Assembly: GCF_024584805.1 (NCBI RefSeq)
Contig: NZ_CP075715.1
Span: 1,352,001 to 1,416,000 of the forward strand
From: Streptomyces sp. FIT100
GTDB taxonomy: Bacteria; Actinomycetota; Actinomycetes; Streptomycetales; Streptomycetaceae
Direction: 5' to 3'
Length of the DNA: 64,000 bases
Translations under genes and position numbers: made by a program
Notes under the pieces: generated by a model
Databases searched by the model: none
What the model saw: the letters and a program-made list of their open reading frames with translations, nothing else
Told to the model about the DNA's origin: nothing
Shown: piece after piece, positions 52,076 through 60,127 of the stretch
Layout: the number at the start of each line of letters is the position of its first letter
Position numbering within the stretch: position 1 is the stretch's first letter

Positions 52076-53982
52076 TTCCCGCCCACCGGATCGGCCACGG
52101 GCGGTCCGGACAGGGGCTGGTCGACAAACCTGCGGTGCCAGAGCTCGAACTGCATCAGCGCCCACAGCTGCCTGGTGCGGTTCTCCCCGGCGTCGTGCTC
52201 GTCGAGCAGCGCCTGCACGGACTCCGGCCGGAAGAACCCCCGGGATCTGGCGGTCCGGTCGGTCAGGACGTCCCGGGCCACGTCCCTCAGCCCGGTGCGG
52301 AGCCACTGGCCGAGCGGCACCCCGAACCCCTGCTTCGGCCGGTGCAGCAGCTCGGGTGGCAGCCAGTCCTCCATGGCCTTCTTGAGGAGGTACTTGGTCG
52401 TTCCGCCGCGCACCTTCAGGTGGGCGGGCAGCCGTGCCGCCCACTCCATCAGCCGGTGGTCCAGGAACGGGGAGCGTGCCTCCAGCGAGTTGGCCATGGT
52501 CGTGATGTCCACCTTCGCCAGGAGGTCTCCGGGCAGGTACGTGTTCACGTCCACGTCCATCAGCCGGTTGACGAGGCTGTCCGCGCGCGAGGCGCGGAAC
52601 GCCCGGTCCATCAGGGCGTAGCTGTCGGTTCCCGACAGTTCCCTGAGCAACTCGGCGCTGTAGACGGCGTGTTTCTCGTCCGTGGTGAAGTACGACATCA
52701 GCCAGGCGTAGCGGCGTTCGGGGCTCTTGCCGAGCATGCTGAGGGCGAGCCCGGCCCTGCGCCGGTACGCACCGGGCCGCTCGGTGTCGAGGAGCAGCCG
52801 CCCCAGGTGTCCGAAGGCCGGCTGTACGGCGCCGGGGACCCGGAAGCGTGCGGTGCGGGCCATGAGGGCGTAGCGGGTGTACCCGCCGAACGACTCGTCG
52901 CCCCCGTCCCCGTTCAGGGCGACGGTGACGTGCTGGCGGCTGAGCTTGGCCACGTAGAACGAGGGGATGGCGGAGGCGTCTGCGAAGGGTTCGTCGAAGT
53001 ACCAGGCGAGCGTGGGCAGGATGTCGAGGGCCGAGGCGCCGACGACGAACTCGTGGTGGTCGGTGCCGTACCGCTGTGCCACCACCCGGGCGTGGACCCG
53101 CTCGTCGAAGCGGGCGTCGTCGAAGCCGACGGCGAAGGTCTTCACGGGCCCTTCGGCGACGCGCGCCATCGCGGCGACGACGGCGGAGGAGTCGATGCCG
53201 CCGGACAGGAACGCGCCGAGCGGCCGCTCGGACACCATCCGGACGCGGGTGGCGTCGAGAAGGAGTTCACGGGTCCGTTCGGCGGCCTCCCGCTCGTCGA
53301 CGGGGCCGGCCGGGGCGAAGTCCGGGGTCCAGTAGCGTCGTACGCGCATCCGGCCGTCCTGCCAGGTGAGTACGTGTCCGGGCGGCAGTTTGCGGATGCC
53401 GCGGAAGATCGACCACGGCGCCGGGACGTACTGGTAGGTCAGGTAGTGGTGGAGCGCCACCAGGTCCACCTCGCGGCTCTCCGGAGCCACCGCGGTCAGC
53501 GCCTTGAGCTCGGAGGCGAACATCAGGGCCTCGCCGGTGGCCCGGTAGTACAGCGGCTTCTTTCCGACGCGGTCGCGCGCGAGCAGCAGACGCCGCTCCT
53601 TCGCGTCCCAGAGCGCGAAGGCGAACATGCCGCGCAGGTGGTGGACGAGCTCGTCACCGTGCTCCTCGTACAGGTGGACGAGGCATTCACTGTCGCTGCC
53701 GGTGCGGAAGGTGTGTCCGCGGCCGAGCAGTTCACGGCGGAGTTCGGCGAAGTTGTAGATCTCCCCGTTGAACACCGCGACCACGCTGCGGTCCTCGCTG
53801 TACACGGGCTGGTCGCCGCCGGCGACATCGATGATCGCGAGCCGGCGCATGCCGAGCGCGATGTGGTCGCCGGTGTGGAACCCGTCGCCGTCCGGCCCCC
53901 GGTGGGCGAGGATGCCGCACATCGTGGTGACCATCGCCGGGTCGGGAACGTCCGTCGTCGCGATTCCGGCTACGCCGCACAT
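52072..53982 (-). CDS. asnB: Asparagine synthase (glutamine-hydrolysing)-like protein
   Basis: A 636-residue two-domain amidotransferase. Cys2 (MCGVAGI) is the glutaminase nucleophile; RGPDGDG and VFNGEIYNF are the glutaminase site; GAFLSGGIDSSAVVA is the PP-loop that adenylates the acceptor carboxyl; NGDGGDESFGGY follows. In EPS loci such proteins are thought to amidate uronic acids or other sugar carboxylates rather than make asparagine. With the sugar dehydrogenase at 39369 this fits an amidated uronic acid (inference). ATG 53982 follows AGGAGG. First gene of the operon with the ligase. Confidence 0.88.
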   Translation of the reverse strand: MCGVAGIATTDVPDPAMVTTMCGILAHRGPDGDGFHTGDHIALGMRRLAIIDVAGGDQPVYSEDRSVVAVFNGEIYNFAELRRELLGRGHTFRTGSDSECLVHLYEEHGDELVHHLRGMFAFALWDAKERRLLLARDRVGKKPLYYRATGEALMFASELKALTAVAPESREVDLVALHHYLTYQYVPAPWSIFRGIRKLPPGHVLTWQDGRMRVRRYWTPDFAPAGPVDEREAAERTRELLLDATRVRMVSERPLGAFLSGGIDSSAVVAAMARVAEGPVKTFAVGFDDARFDERVHARVVAQRYGTDHHEFVVGASALDILPTLAWYFDEPFADASAIPSFYVAKLSRQHVTVALNGDGGDESFGGYTRYALMARTARFRVPGAVQPAFGHLGRLLLDTERPGAYRRRAGLALSMLGKSPERRYAWLMSYFTTDEKHAVYSAELLRELSGTDSYALMDRAFRASRADSLVNRLMDVDVNTYLPGDLLAKVDITTMANSLEARSPFLDHRLMEWAARLPAHLKVRGGTTKYLLKKAMEDWLPPELLHRPKQGFGVPLGQWLRTGLRDVARDVLTDRTARSRGFFRPESVQALLDEHDAGENRTRQLWALMQFELWHRRFVDQPLSGPPVADPVGGK

Positions 53983-54135
53983 GTGCTGCCCTCCTGCGCT
54001 TCCCCGCACTCCATGGATGTGATGTCGGGCGGCGGTGTGCCCCGTGCCCTGTGTGCGCCTGACAGGCGGCACAATACCGGGACGATACCCGTGTAATCCG
54101 TACATAAGGTGCGACCCGCAGGTGATACTGGCATC

Positions 54136-54738
54136 GTGCGCGATTCAGACCGTCCTACCGACGCGGTGAGCCCATCCCGGTTCCGGGTGCTCACGGTGTG
54201 CACCGGCAACCTCTACCGGTCGCCCCTGGCGGAGCGTCTGCTGAGAGAGGGACTTGCCGCCCAGCGGGCGACGATCCATGTCAGCAGCGCGGGCACCGCG
54301 GCCGTCCCGGGCGCTCCGGCGCCGGAGACGGCGACCGCCGTCCCCGGCTGGGCCCACGACCCGTCCGGGGCGGTCACGGTCGCCCGGCGGCTGACGACCG
54401 CGCTGGTCGACGGCGCGGACCTGCTCCTCGGGGCGGCGACGGAGCACCGCGAGGCGGCCGTACGGCTGTCCCCCGTGCGGGCGTTGTCCCGCGCCTTCTG
54501 CCTGCGGGAGTTCGCCCGGCTGGTGCGGGCCGAGGACGCCGCGGGGGTGGTGGATCCGGCGGGACGCCTCAGGGCCCTGGTCCGGGGCGCGGCAGCGCGG
54601 CGCGGTGCGCCGGGGCCGGACGGCGCCGACGACGACGTACCCGATCCGCTCGGTGCGAGCCCGGCGGAGGTGCATGTCTCCGTGGAGCGCATCGAGGAGT
54701 CCGTGGAACGGATCGTCGCCGCGATGGCCTCCGGCTGA
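54136..54738 (+). CDS. Low-molecular-weight protein tyrosine phosphatase (Wzb-like)
   Basis: A 200-residue LMW-PTP. The phosphate loop VCTGNLYRSPLAERLL has Cys22 and Arg28 (CX5R); the position after the loop that is usually a second Cys is Tyr27. The general acid Asp is in DVPDPLGASPAEV near the end. Such phosphatases partner BY-kinases, here the Wzz fusion at 37767, by removing phosphate from its tyrosine cluster. GTG 54136 with AGGTGA upstream is preferred to GTG 54109. The insertion RGAAARRGAPGPDGADDD before the acid loop is longer than usual. Divergent from asnB. Confidence 0.85.
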   Translation: MRDSDRPTDAVSPSRFRVLTVCTGNLYRSPLAERLLREGLAAQRATIHVSSAGTAAVPGAPAPETATAVPGWAHDPSGAVTVARRLTTALVDGADLLLGAATEHREAAVRLSPVRALSRAFCLREFARLVRAEDAAGVVDPAGRLRALVRGAAARRGAPGPDGADDDVPDPLGASPAEVHVSVERIEESVERIVAAMASG

Positions 54739-54760
54739 GACAGGTGGGGTCCGGAGCTCG

Positions 54761-54825
54761 GGCGGTGAGGTCGCCGAGGGGGCGGGGTCCGGCCGAGGGA
54801 GCGGGGTCCGGCCGAGGGGGCGGAA
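54761..54825. repeat. 20-bp direct repeats (GCGGGGTCCGGCCGAGGG) between phosphatase and DUF4012 genes
   Basis: Two close copies of GCGGGGTCCGGCCGAGGG and a third degenerate one lie just past the DUF4012 stop, which is at 54832. Confidence 0.7.
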
Positions 54826-54831
54826 ACCGCG

Positions 54832-56829
54832 TCAGTCACCGCACGGCGGATAGGGCTCCACCCGGGTCCGGATCGGGGTCACCAACGCCTGGCGCAGCAG
54901 CACCGGAGGGCGGTCGCCGGCCGGCTCCCGCAGCCGGAGGGTGAGTGTGCGGCTGCTCTGCGCGGGCAGTTCCACGTCCAGGGTGTAGACCGGGTGACCG
55001 CGCTCGTAACCGCCGTTCACCATGGCGGGCCGGCCGTCGATGGTCACCTCGTCCAGCAGAGCGTCCCGGCTCGCGAAGTACGAGACGAGCAGCCGGTTGT
55101 CCCCCGGCCGGGTGGGGTGGCGCGGCTTGTCGCCGCGCTGGGTGACGTACGCGGGGAGCCCCGAGGCCGGGGCGCGGTTGGTGAGGGTGATCCGTGCGGT
55201 GACCGGCCGGACGCCGTCCGAGGTGCACCGGCCCGGGATCCAGTGCAGCTCCCGGTCCAGGTAGTAGTCGAGCTTTCCGCCCGCGGCGTTGTTCACCACC
55301 ACCCCCGCGAAGGGGCCGGGCGAAGCGGGCAGGGTGCCGCTCATCCGGTGGGTCTCCAGCCGGGTCTGCTCGTCGCTCCGGGCGCTCCACAGCTTCAGGC
55401 GGTCCTCGTTGACGATGTCGTACGTGGCCAGCATCAGCCCCGGCAGGTACCGCGGCTCGGCGAGGGCGCTCACCAGCCTGTCGGCGGCGGCGCGTGCCAC
55501 GTCCAGGAGGAACGCCTTGCGCTGCACGCTGTCCGGGTAGCGCGCGTAGCCGGTGCGCTCGGCGAGGTCCAGGGCGTTGTCGGCGGTGACCTGGGTGCCG
55601 TCGGGCATCCGACCCGGGCCGGTCGCCCGCAGCAGCCGGGCCAGCGCGCTGGGGTCGAGGGCGATCGCGCCGTCCACCCGCTCCCCGCTGTACGCGTGCC
55701 AGGTCGCGGCCCAGATCCGGGCCGCGTTCGGGAAGTGCGGGCTGACGTTGGAGTTCGCCCAGGTGTTGACCGGGTCCATACCGCCGTACCGGGCGGTGAA
55801 CTCGGCGCCCGGATCGACTGAGGGTTCGACCTCCGCCAGCATCGTGTCGGTGCCGAAGGTCTCGAAGCCCAACTCCCCCTGCTCGACGGTGAGGACGGCG
55901 AACGCACCGGGCAGGCCACCGGTGCCGCGGGCCTCGGCGGTGTTCTGGAAGACCACGAAATACCGTCGCGGCTCGTCGGCGCCCAGCATGGACGGGAGCA
56001 CCCGGGCGGCCACGGCGGCGTCGGCCATGGCCGGGGCGATCCGGTCGAGCTGCCGGGCCACTTCGCTGCGCGCCCGGTCGGCGACGGGCAGCCAGCTCGT
56101 ACGCGGCAGTCGGTGCATGCCGGCCCGCATGTCCGCGGCGGCTGCCGCGGCCCGCTCCAGCTCGGGAGCCGTGGCCCCCAGCCGGGACAGCACCTCCGGC
56201 AGGCTCTCACCGGCGGTGCCCTCCGCGCGCCGGCCGGCGACCCGGACCGGCGCCGGCAGCACCTCGTGCGTCAACCGGGAGGCGGTGTCGGCCAGTTGGC
56301 GTACGGTGCCGACCGGCCGGCCGAGCACGGGCAGCTGCGCGGCGAGATACCAGGCGGGCCCGGTGGTCAGGCGATGCGCCTTGGCCGCGTGCTCGGCCGC
56401 GGAGTCCAGCGCGGCGGCCGGAGCCTGCTGCTTCGGGGCACCCGGTGAGCCGGGCCGGCCGGGAGCTCCCGGCGCCCCAGGAGCCCCAGGAGCCCCGGGC
56501 GCTCCGGGCGCCCCGGGCGCCCCGGCGATCGACTGGCGCAGTGTCTCCAGCGACCGCTGTGCGGCCATGAGTTCGGCGCGGGCGAAGACACTGGTCACCA
56601 CGATCCAGCCGGCGCCGGCCAGGCACAGCAGGGCGACACCGCACAGGACGTGCACGGCCCTGCGCCGGAGGTCCGGCCCGCCCGGGACACGCGGGGTGCC
56701 CTTACCGCCCGTGCCGCCCGTGCCGCCCGTGCCGCCCAAGGCGGCCAAGGCGGCCAAGGCGGCCAAGGCCGGACGCCACCAGGTCTTAGGCTCCTTCTCC
56801 GCCGATGAGCACAGGGCCCGTGTCCTCAC
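54832..56829 (-). CDS. DUF4012 domain membrane protein with Gly-Ala-Pro repeats
   Basis: A 665-residue protein. After a short basic start and an Ala/Gly repeat (ALAALAALAALGGTGGTGG) comes one membrane helix (VLCGVALLCLAGAGWIVVTS). Then a collagen-like GAPGAPGAPGAPGAPGRPG stretch and the DUF4012 domain (SMLGADEPRRYFVVFQNTAE, RGTGGLPGAFAVLTVEQGEL, VDGAIALDPSALARLLRATG). DUF4012 proteins are found near actinobacterial polysaccharide genes and are proposed to hold glycan at the surface; function is unproven. GTG 56829 with GGGAGGAG upstream. Confidence 0.85.
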   Translation of the reverse strand: MRTRALCSSAEKEPKTWWRPALAALAALAALGGTGGTGGTGGKGTPRVPGGPDLRRRAVHVLCGVALLCLAGAGWIVVTSVFARAELMAAQRSLETLRQSIAGAPGAPGAPGAPGAPGAPGAPGRPGSPGAPKQQAPAAALDSAAEHAAKAHRLTTGPAWYLAAQLPVLGRPVGTVRQLADTASRLTHEVLPAPVRVAGRRAEGTAGESLPEVLSRLGATAPELERAAAAAADMRAGMHRLPRTSWLPVADRARSEVARQLDRIAPAMADAAVAARVLPSMLGADEPRRYFVVFQNTAEARGTGGLPGAFAVLTVEQGELGFETFGTDTMLAEVEPSVDPGAEFTARYGGMDPVNTWANSNVSPHFPNAARIWAATWHAYSGERVDGAIALDPSALARLLRATGPGRMPDGTQVTADNALDLAERTGYARYPDSVQRKAFLLDVARAAADRLVSALAEPRYLPGLMLATYDIVNEDRLKLWSARSDEQTRLETHRMSGTLPASPGPFAGVVVNNAAGGKLDYYLDRELHWIPGRCTSDGVRPVTARITLTNRAPASGLPAYVTQRGDKPRHPTRPGDNRLLVSYFASRDALLDEVTIDGRPAMVNGGYERGHPVYTLDVELPAQSSRTLTLRLREPAGDRPPVLLRQALVTPIRTRVEPYPPCGD
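56463..56527. repeat. GAP-coding repeat in the DUF4012 gene
   Basis: About seven 9-bp units of GGCGCCCGG type encode Gly-Ala-Pro triplets. The gene has another 9-bp tract (56705-56770) coding for Gly-Gly-Thr and Leu-Ala-Ala. Confidence 0.8.
56705..56770. repeat. 9-bp repeats coding GGT and LAA tracts
   Basis: CCGCCCGTG appears three times in a row, followed by four copies of a 9-bp unit containing CCAAGGCGG. On the minus strand they encode GGTGGTGGT and ALAALAALA near the N-terminus of the DUF4012 protein. Confidence 0.85.
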
Positions 56830-56929
56830 CTGCACGCTCCTCCCATGGGGCACCCCGGGAAGCAGGCAGTCCCCCGGACAGCGCGGTGCTGTCCGGGAGA
56901 CTGCCGGTGCTTCACGGTGCGGTCGGTTC

Positions 56930-57835
56930 TCAGCCGCGCTGCGCGGCGGACTTGCGCCGGCGCTTCACGAGCACCAGCGATCCACCGCCGAGGAGCAGCA
57001 GACCGCCGGCTGCGGTGAGCAGCGCCACGGAGGTGTCGGACGAACCGGTGTCGGCGAGCTTGGCGCTGTCGTCGTCATCGTCCGACTTGCTGCCGTTGTC
57101 ATCGCCGTCGTCGTCGTGGTCGTCGCCCTTGTCGCCGTTGTCGTCGTGGTCGTCGCCCTTGTCACCATGGTCGCCGCCGCGGTCGGACCAGTCGTGGTCG
57201 TCGCCGTTCCCCGGGCGGCCGTGGTCACCGTCGTCGTCACCGTTCCCGGGACGGCCGTGGTCCTCGTCGCCGTGGTCCTCGTCGCCGTTGTCGTCGTGGT
57301 CGTGGTCGTCGTCGGCACGGGCGATGCTGACCCGTACGGACTGCGAGAGCCCCGACTCCTGGCCGACGAGCTGGAAGTCGTAGAGACCCGGCTTGATGTC
57401 CTTGGTGATGGTGACCTCGCCGACGACGGTGCCTTCCTCGTCCGCGGGGAAGTAGTCGAAGTTCACGATCTCGCGGCCGCCTCCACCGTCGGACGTCGCG
57501 GTGGGTGAAGGCGAGGGCGACGGCTTGGACGACGGGCGGGCCTCGAGGGCCCCCGGGTACGCGGCCGACCCTCTGGCCGTGGCGGCGTTCGGCGCGCCCC
57601 CGGCCCCGTTGCCCCCTACGGGGACGAGACGCGCGAGAGTCTGCTCGTTCGGAGCGTAGCCTTCTCCCCTGAAGCCGACGGTTTGGCCCTGGAGCAGGGT
57701 GGGGTCATCGACCTCGAGGCTCGGGGGCGGCGGGTACTGGGCGAAGGCCGGCTCGATGGCGGCGAGGGAGGTGGCACCGAACAGGGTGGCGGTGGCGGCG
57801 GCCAGAGCAATTGACCGTCGGGGACGTCTGGGCAT
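56930..57835 (-). CDS. Sortase-anchored Asp/His-rich surface protein (LAxTG)
   Basis: A 301-residue surface protein. A signal peptide (SIALAAATATLFGATSLAAIE) is followed by a beta-rich region (GQTVGFRGEGYAPNEQTLAR) and then an acidic low-complexity zone of about 90 residues rich in DDH, DHGD and DDDGD units, plus GRPGNGDD repeats. It ends with LADTG, a hydrophobic helix and KRRRKSAAQ, the class E sortase signal of actinobacteria. The acidic region could bind divalent metal or act as a wall spacer. ATG 57835 with AAGGAG upstream. Confidence 0.85.
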   Translation of the reverse strand: MPRRPRRSIALAAATATLFGATSLAAIEPAFAQYPPPPSLEVDDPTLLQGQTVGFRGEGYAPNEQTLARLVPVGGNGAGGAPNAATARGSAAYPGALEARPSSKPSPSPSPTATSDGGGGREIVNFDYFPADEEGTVVGEVTITKDIKPGLYDFQLVGQESGLSQSVRVSIARADDDHDHDDNGDEDHGDEDHGRPGNGDDDGDHGRPGNGDDHDWSDRGGDHGDKGDDHDDNGDKGDDHDDDGDDNGSKSDDDDDSAKLADTGSSDTSVALLTAAGGLLLLGGGSLVLVKRRRKSAAQRG

Positions 57836-58994
57836 GGTATTCGGGCTCCTTCGGAAGACGCTTGGGGTGGGAATGTGTTTTCTTGTCGATTTGGCGGGTC
57901 GAAGCGCTTGTGCGGACAGGGTGTTCGCCGCGTCCGTTTCAGGCCGTTGGCGTATTCCGTTGGCTCGATCGGCGGCGCCGCACGACTTCCGCCGCGCCGG
58001 AATTCCGGCCCAGTCGAAGAGGAATCGAGCACCGGCATCCATAGACGAGGCCGCCCGTGTCCAAACAGGCTCACCACGCCGCTCGGCAGGACGGTGTACG
58101 ACGTGCACTCGCGTGGCCCACACCGCCCGCGATCAGGTATGACGTTCGGGTTACGGCATGAGCATGCTCAGCCCGACCGCGGCGGTTCCGGGCCCTGCGA
58201 CACCGCTGCCCCCGCCGAGGACACGGGCGCGTGACCCCCACTCCCTGCCCGGCCGGAACGGGCGGGCGCACCCGACCGGTCATCCGTTCGGCCCATTGCG
58301 GAAGAGCATCGGGCGGCGAACCGAGGGCCGGACGTGCGTACTCCGCGCCGTTCCTGAGACCGCTCTCGCCCACCCTTGAGACATTGCAAAAGGGCATTCC
58401 GACCAGAGTGCTCACCGGATCCAAACGGGGAGCCACCGCGCACTGACGGCTCGCCGGTGCCCACGAGGAGAGCCCTGCCGACGTGCGGTCCGGATCAAAG
58501 CCAGGACCACCCGCCGTCGACGCGGACTGTGCGTCCACCAGGCGCCGGCATCAGGCACGCAGGGAGCCACGTAGGTCAACCGCGGGGGCGCGCGGCAGTC
58601 CGTGGGACCCGCAGGGCTTGCGGACTGCTCGCTCCAAGGCGCCACCAACGCAACTGGCAGGTGGCCCGCCCGGGAGGCGAACGGGGAGCCGAACGCGGCG
58701 GCACGAGGCGGCTCGTCACGGACTTCCACGGACGACCGTGCGCGCCGAACCGCGTGGTCGGACGGGTGCTCTCCGCGCCGTTCCTGAGGCCCCTCTTACC
58801 GCTGCCTTAAAGCGACCATAAGGATCGCCTCCACCCGCTCCCAACAGCGGAATTCGGCCTTCCGAGGGGCTAGCTTGCTGGTCGTACCGAGGCGGGGTCC
58901 ACGCATCGGTGCAGTCGATCGGGGGGCCGCACCGCGGCGTGGACCCCGCCCCGGGTCTCCCCTTATGCCACCGCTGTTGAAGGAGTTGCTCACC
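57836..58994. other. 1.1-kb gene-poor region with 38-nt imperfect repeats
   Basis: No frame here has convincing codon bias or a recognisable product; the apparent frames are short and their proteins look random. Two copies of CTCCGCGCCGTTCCTGAG, within a 38-nt imperfect repeat, lie at 58341-58358 and 58771-58788. GC is a little lower than in flanking genes. It may contain a decayed gene, a small RNA or only regulatory sequence for the two flanking wall-protein genes. Confidence 0.5.
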
Positions 58995-60038
58995 ATGACC
59001 GCTCGCCGCAAGGTCACCGCCGTCGCCGTGCTCGGGGTCGCGCCGGTCGTCCTGGCCGGGCTGGCCGCCGCGCCGGCCGTCGCGCACGGGTCGATGTCGG
59101 ATCCGGTGAGCCGGGTGTCGGCCTGTTACGCCGAGGGGCCGGAGAGCCCGCAGTCCGCGGCGTGCAAGGCGGCGGTCGCCGCCAGTGGGGCGCAGGCGTT
59201 CTACGACTGGAACGAGGTCAACATAGGCAACGCCGCGGGCAACCACCGCGGGCTCATCCCGGACGGCAAGCTGTGCAGCGCGGGCCGGGACAAGTACAAG
59301 GGCCTGGATCTGCCGCGTGCCGACTGGCCGGCGTCGAAGCTCACGGGCGGGAACCACACCTTCCGTTACAAGGGGACCGCGCCGCACAAGGGCTCGTTCG
59401 AGCTGTACATCACCAAGGACGGCTACGACCCGTCGCAGCCGCTGAAGTGGTCGGACCTGGAGGCGCAGCCGTTCGCTAAGGTGGCCGACCCGCAACTGGT
59501 CAACGGGGAGTACGTGTTCGACGGGGCCGTGCCCGCGAAGTCCGGCCGGCACCTGATCTACTCGATCTGGCAGCGGTCCGACTCCCCCGAGGCGTTCTAC
59601 ACCTGCTCGGACGTCGTCTTCGGTGCGGACAACGGCGGTTCCGCGCCGGGTGGTTCGGAGGAGAGCGGTTCGCAGGAGAGCGGTTCGCAGGACGGCGGTT
59701 CGGCTCCCGCGCCGGTCGCGTCCGCGCCGACCGACGAGCAGATCGAGGCGGGGGCGGACGAGTCCACCGTGGACCACGGCGGGCACGGTGGCGACAGCCC
59801 CGAGGAGCACGCCCAGCACACGGAGGCACAGCCGGAGACGCAGCCGGAGACGCAGAGCGAGGGCCAGAGCCCGGCGGCCGACGCCAACGCGCCCGCGCCC
59901 AACGGCGCCGGCGAGAACCTCGCCGAGACCGGTGGCAGCGACTCCACCTCGTACGTCGCCATGGGTGGCGCCGCGGCGCTCGCGATCGGCGCGGCCGTCC
60001 TGTTCGGCACGGTCCGCCGCCGGGCGACCAACCGCTGA
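58995..60038 (+). CDS. Sortase-anchored AA10 lytic polysaccharide monooxygenase
   Basis: A 347-residue copper LPMO. The signal peptide ends AVA, leaving His31 (HGSMSDPVSR) as the mature N-terminus; with His121 (GGNHTFRYKG) it forms the copper brace. The catalytic domain runs to about residue 215. A Ser/Gly/Gln-rich stalk with ESGSQESGS repeats and a His-rich piece (DHGGHGGDSPEEHAQH) follows, then LAETG at about 309, a helix and RRRATNR, the sortase signal. It cuts crystalline chitin or cell-surface glycans while fixed to the wall. ATG 58995 follows AAGGAG at good spacing. Confidence 0.9.
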   Translation: MTARRKVTAVAVLGVAPVVLAGLAAAPAVAHGSMSDPVSRVSACYAEGPESPQSAACKAAVAASGAQAFYDWNEVNIGNAAGNHRGLIPDGKLCSAGRDKYKGLDLPRADWPASKLTGGNHTFRYKGTAPHKGSFELYITKDGYDPSQPLKWSDLEAQPFAKVADPQLVNGEYVFDGAVPAKSGRHLIYSIWQRSDSPEAFYTCSDVVFGADNGGSAPGGSEESGSQESGSQDGGSAPAPVASAPTDEQIEAGADESTVDHGGHGGDSPEEHAQHTEAQPETQPETQSEGQSPAADANAPAPNGAGENLAETGGSDSTSYVAMGGAAALAIGAAVLFGTVRRRATNR

Positions 60039-60041
60039 ACC

Positions 60042-60085
60042 ACGGCCGGGGTGCCGCCTGCGGAAGGCGGCGGCACCCCGGCCGT
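60042..60085. terminator. Bidirectional hairpin terminator between LPMO and lipase genes
   Basis: ACGGCCGGGGTGCCGCC (60042-60058) and its exact complement at 60069-60085 give a 17-bp perfect stem with a 10-nt loop, followed by TTTCC. It lies between two convergent genes. Confidence 0.85.
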
Positions 60086-60091
60086 TTCCAT

Positions 60092-60127
60092 GTCTGCGAG
60101 AAGGTCTGCGTGAAGGTCTACGAGAAG
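60092..60127. repeat. 12-bp tandem repeat over the lipase stop
   Basis: Three 12-bp units, GTCTGCGAGAAG, GTCTGCGTGAAG and GTCTACGAGAAG, at 60092-60103, 60104-60115 and 60116-60127. The TAG stop (minus strand, 60118-60120) sits in the third unit; the next two units have CAG in the same frame. Confidence 0.85.

Noticed and set aside
57875..58810. Several short frames in the gene-poor region
   Set aside because: No frame has high GC at third positions together with a plausible start, and none matches a family I know. Listed as a gene-poor region instead.
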